In this document: one piece after another, positions 61,143 through 64,000 of the stretch
Numbering within the stretch: position 1 is the first letter of the stretch
How the letters are laid out: each line of letters begins with the position of its first letter
From: Gemmatimonadota bacterium
GTDB lineage: Bacteria > Gemmatimonadota > Gemmatimonadetes > Longimicrobiales > Gaopeijiaceae
Direction of reading: 5' to 3'
Length of the DNA stretch: 64,000 nucleotides
Assembly (NCBI GenBank): GCA_022826565.1
Contig: JAJDUP010000020.1
Location: 108,953-172,952, forward strand
Notes under the pieces: model-generated
Told to the model about the DNA's origin: nothing
Database searches by the model: none
Seen by the model: the letters and a program-made list of their open reading frames with translations, nothing else
Position numbers and translations under genes: made by a program

Positions 61143-62867
61143 TTACCCCAGGTTGAGGGTCCATGTGGCGCGGATGTCGTCGGCGTCCCAATCGTCCGGT
61201 TCTGTGGCGGCCTCTCGCACGCGCCTGGGGGCGAGGATTCCGGGAAAGTGGTCGTCGTGCTCATCTTCGTCGACTCGGTTCTCGAGGCACCATACGAAAT
61301 CCGACACGTCATCTCGAATCTTGAGGCTGCTCCGCTGGCCGCCGGTTTTGCAGGACGCGAACACCGTCATCACGTAGTCGCCATCGTATTCGGTATCGTC
61401 GCCGGTCTCGGTACCGCCGTCGATCAAGTCGTGGAACATCGCTGCGACATACCCCTCGATCTTGCCCTTCGTGCCAGAGTCGCCGTCGTCCCAATCCTCC
61501 CATTCGGGCGCATAGTCATCTCCGGGAGCGCCGATGTTGCCGCCGTAATCGGCGAGCCCCTCCTTGAACGCGCACTTGTAGGACGAAACACTGTGGAAAT
61601 AGTGGGTGCTGCAGTTGCTCGCACTCCACGACCCCCCCATACCCTTGTGGTGCAGCGCGTGCGTGTACTCGTGCGCGGCGACCCAAGGCTCATCGTAGGA
61701 CAGTGACCCGAGGGTGATCCCCTCCGAGATGGGGGTATACCAGTAACTCGACGTGGTCCTGTCGTGATCGACCTCCCAAGGGACGGGGGTGCGCGAGTGG
61801 CCGAAGTGGCTGGTGATAAGCTCTGCCGCTTCGTTGAGATGGTTCCACGGCATGTACACGTCCCGGCGACCGATGACTGAGATCGTATCGCCACACTCGG
61901 AACTGCGGCTGCTCCACCACAAGACGAACGTCCTCTTGGCCTTCTTGACGTAATCCGTGGCCTGCGCCACCACCTTCCCCCCCAGGTATTTGTTCGAGCC
62001 CTGGGGGCAGGTCCATCTAATGAGCCCATTGCCCGGCACCGTGTAGGTCGACGCAGCACCCCTACGGCCATCGGTGTAGATCGCGCCGGTGATCTCCACG
62101 CCAGCCGCAGGTTGGTAGCCATCGTCGCTGCCAGCGTAGTATGAGACCTCGGTGTAGATCCACCTGGAGTTGCTAGCCATCGCCGCGCTATCGGCTGCGG
62201 AGGTGCCGACATCGCGACCGACGGCTAGTGTCTGAATCGGGCCGGGGGCAGCTCGGGTGCCCGCGGGGAACACCGTCTCGTCGAAGTACGGCGTGATGGC
62301 TGACCCGTGGTCGGATACGAACATCCACACTTGGCGGTACACATCGTCGGCCATGTACGCCACAGGCGCGCTGGACGGGCCATACGTATCGGCGTTCAGC
62401 GCAATCTGGTAGTAGCCCTTATCCATCGCGGCCAGGGTAACGCTCTGGCTCCATCTATCGCCCGCTGCCATCTGTGGTAACTGCCATCTGGCGACGACCG
62501 GCGGCTTCACGCCGATGGGAAAGTACAGCTCGTCGTCCGATCCGGCGTGGTCCATCGCAGCCTTCGTAGGCTGCGTGACGACGACCTCGCCGCCGGTAAC
62601 CGCCTCCATCGCCACGCCCTCGATCAAGAGCGTGACCGACACCCCCGGCGACACAGCGCCATCTGCCGTGAACGTGAACACGACGCGATGGGTGGTCGGG
62701 TCGATGGACTCGCCGGCCCCCTCCTGCTCGTTCGCGTCATGCATGGTACGGGTGGGAACCTCAAGCTCATCGAACGCAGCATCGTCGAGCTTGGTCGGAC
62801 TGTCGTGGCAGGCTGCGATGACCAGAATCGCGCTCGCACCGAGCACCAGCTTTCGAACCGTCGCCAT
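61143..62867 (-). CDS. Lipoprotein zinc metalloprotease (HEYTH type)
   Basis: A protein of 574 aa. The lipobox LVIAAC (Cys near 20) predicts lipid anchoring. The N-terminal half is beta-rich (VVFTFTADGAVSPGVSVTLL, a domain for envelope or ligand contact). The C-terminal half has the zinc motif AAHEYTHALHHKG with a following EGLADYGG glutamate, the pattern of HExxH plus E metallopeptidases. ATG 62867 has GGAGG 6 nt upstream. It is the first gene of a two-gene lipoprotein operon. The substrate is unknown. It is the second HExxH lipoprotein in the island and unrelated in overall layout to the one at 56.6-59.8 kb. Confidence 0.8.
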   Translation of the reverse strand: MATVRKLVLGASAILVIAACHDSPTKLDDAAFDELEVPTRTMHDANEQEGAGESIDPTTHRVVFTFTADGAVSPGVSVTLLIEGVAMEAVTGGEVVVTQPTKAAMDHAGSDDELYFPIGVKPPVVARWQLPQMAAGDRWSQSVTLAAMDKGYYQIALNADTYGPSSAPVAYMADDVYRQVWMFVSDHGSAITPYFDETVFPAGTRAAPGPIQTLAVGRDVGTSAADSAAMASNSRWIYTEVSYYAGSDDGYQPAAGVEITGAIYTDGRRGAASTYTVPGNGLIRWTCPQGSNKYLGGKVVAQATDYVKKAKRTFVLWWSSRSSECGDTISVIGRRDVYMPWNHLNEAAELITSHFGHSRTPVPWEVDHDRTTSSYWYTPISEGITLGSLSYDEPWVAAHEYTHALHHKGMGGSWSASNCSTHYFHSVSSYKCAFKEGLADYGGNIGAPGDDYAPEWEDWDDGDSGTKGKIEGYVAAMFHDLIDGGTETGDDTEYDGDYVMTVFASCKTGGQRSSLKIRDDVSDFVWCLENRVDEDEHDDHFPGILAPRRVREAATEPDDWDADDIRATWTLNLG

Positions 62868-63920
62868 GGTACACCTCCGTGGATTGGAGATAGCCTTGGC
62901 CAATCCCCTCGGTGGGACTGGTCAGTGCCCCCCATGGTTCGCCGGCGAGCCACGCGAGCTCGTGCATTCAACACTGCAGGACTCGCAACCGAACCCGCAA
63001 GGAGTTCGGGCCATCTTCGGCCGCAGGGCCAATTCCCGCATCGCGCATGATGATTCAACGGCAACAAATGGATGAAGCAGAAACCCCTGCTCCATGCCAC
63101 GGAAAGGATGCGATTTTTGGCCCATCCGCCGACGATTGCCAGACGCCGACGCGAGTGGTAGCCGCATCCAACGCGGCGGATCGATGCCAGTGGATGCTAT
63201 CTTTGGAAAAGAAGGTAGAGCACCTCCCCAGAAGAAAGTGCCCCCCGCCGCGCCGCAGCCATCCGGCGGTGGGGTCCGCGCTCTGCGGGACAAACCATCC
63301 TGAGCCCGCGTCCATGACATCGATCTCGATGCCCGGCGGGTTCAGCCCTGTGCAGGTAGGGTCAACGAAGATCCCGCATCCCTGGCCTCCCGTTGAGCAC
63401 CAGGACCGTCACGGTCGTCCTCCGCGCCGCCAGCGCCCGCACAGCGCCCTTCAACGTCACGTCACGCGCCTCCTATGTGTCGCAATCGCCATCATCCGCA
63501 TCCCGGAAAACGCTCACATCACGGAACACCCACGCGACCGTGCGAGTCCACCGTTGCACGAAGTTCGAAGCTGGAGGAGCCCTCGGCGATCCATAGGGGA
63601 ATCTGTCTCGTGCGGCCAATGCTGCGCCAGGAACCGTTGCCCGCCCGATTGTGCCATGTGTAGATGTCATCGCCCAGCCCGCCGTCCCCAAAACTCTGAC
63701 GCTTGGCAGCGGTAATCCGTCGCGCCCGCAGGCTGAAAGGAGACGAGAGGTGGAGTTGTTGCCACGATCGCGCCGGTCTGCGACGAACCGGTCCGGCACT
63801 GTGCTTGCCACTCGCTCGGGCGCCGCTGCAATTTGGCCGCACCCTGTTGGCTCATCCGAAGTAACTGTTCGGTCAGCCCGTGGTGAGCGTCCCCCTGAAG
63901 CGGATCGTGGGGGGCTAGGC
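62868..63920 (+). other. Gene-poor stretch near the right edge
   Basis: Over about 1.05 kb no open frame on either strand shows recognisable protein features, and overlapping frames in several phases have composition typical of non-coding high-GC sequence. It must hold the promoter of the minus-strand metalloprotease operon near its left end. Decayed gene remains are possible but could not be identified. Confidence 0.45.
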
Positions 63921-64000
63921 CTAGCGGTTGAGGATGCACCTCCAGTGCTTGGCGAGCGGGCAGAGCCAGACATCCTTGGCGGGCTTGCCGTACTGCTTGG
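63921..64000 (-). CDS. C-terminal fragment of an unidentified protein
   Basis: The minus-strand frame entering from the right edge gives 25 residues before TAG at 63923-63921, starting KQYGKPAKDVWLCPLAKHWR. The basic and aromatic composition suggests a real protein end, perhaps of a transposase-like or DUF4338-like protein, but the piece is too short for a family call. Confidence 0.35.
   Translation of the reverse strand, partial: KQYGKPAKDVWLCPLAKHWRCILNR

Noticed and set aside
63473..63842. Two overlapping minus-strand frames near the right edge with protein-like patches, as if one gene were broken by a frameshift
   Set aside because: No family resemblance in either frame and no good start; composition fits chance open frames in high-GC DNA.
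1..64000. Search by eye for CRISPR arrays, rRNA and tRNA genes
   Set aside because: No regularly spaced repeats with unique spacers and no rRNA-like or tRNA-like sequence were noticed, although a tRNA could be missed without a computed scan.

Overview
The window is about 64 kb of high-GC, gene-dense bacterial DNA. LPS-export permeases (LptF/LptG), a SprA-type giant outer-membrane protein, a TonB-dependent receptor with a carboxypeptidase-regulatory N-terminus, a DUF5916 barrel protein, DUF1592/DUF1552 partners and many lipoproteins point to a diderm of the FCB group. The mix looks most like Gemmatimonadota, but that is an inference from gene content and no rRNA or tRNA gene was seen.

Layout. 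1-4.7 kb: tail of an MFS transporter, then a tightly packed leftward operon (threonine dehydratase-like enzyme, osmoprotectant-type ABC ATPase, fused binding protein/permease, YkvI-like membrane protein). 4.8-11 kb: a TonB-dependent receptor, then argR-argG-argH with two ARG-box-like operators in front of argG. 11-15.7 kb: aroF (leftward), then rpiA-rpe-TIGR01777 epimerase-pdxH. 15.8-19 kb: a kinase/M23/class-III-aminotransferase triple fusion. 19.3-25.2 kb: a DUF1592-DUF1552-ankyrin operon of exported proteins. 25.3-26 kb: a VapBC-like toxin-antitoxin pair. 26-36.3 kb: S9 peptidase, a trans-sulfuration PLP enzyme, a choice-of-anchor B protein, a lipoprotein hydrolase and a TolB-propeller amidohydrolase. 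36.3-42.4 kb: small envelope proteins, a thioredoxin-like/UGSC selenoprotein operon and a DUF5916 protein. 42.5-52.2 kb: a dapF homologue, lptG-lptF and sprA.

From 52.2 kb to the right edge the content changes to that of an integrative island. A tyrosine recombinase with repeated upstream sites is followed by small orphan genes, an endonuclease III-like protein, an Ig-repeat metalloprotease lipoprotein bracketed by a structured inverted repeat of about 96 bp, an HU-like protein, two further exported lipoproteins (one a second HExxH protease) and a gene fragment at the edge.

The most notable item is a selenoprotein gene that standard gene calling would cut short. On the minus strand at 37571-38104 an open frame runs through an in-frame UGA into a UGSC motif, and the mRNA just after the UGA can fold into a hairpin with a GGUCU apical loop, placed as in the classical E. 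coli fdhF SECIS. The gene overlaps by 4 nt an upstream gene with a thioredoxin-like CETC motif, so the two probably form one thiol/selenol redox unit. Also notable are a DapF homologue with both catalytic cysteines replaced by serine, the triple fusion at 15.8-19 kb, and the structured inverted repeats at 56.3 and 59.9 kb.
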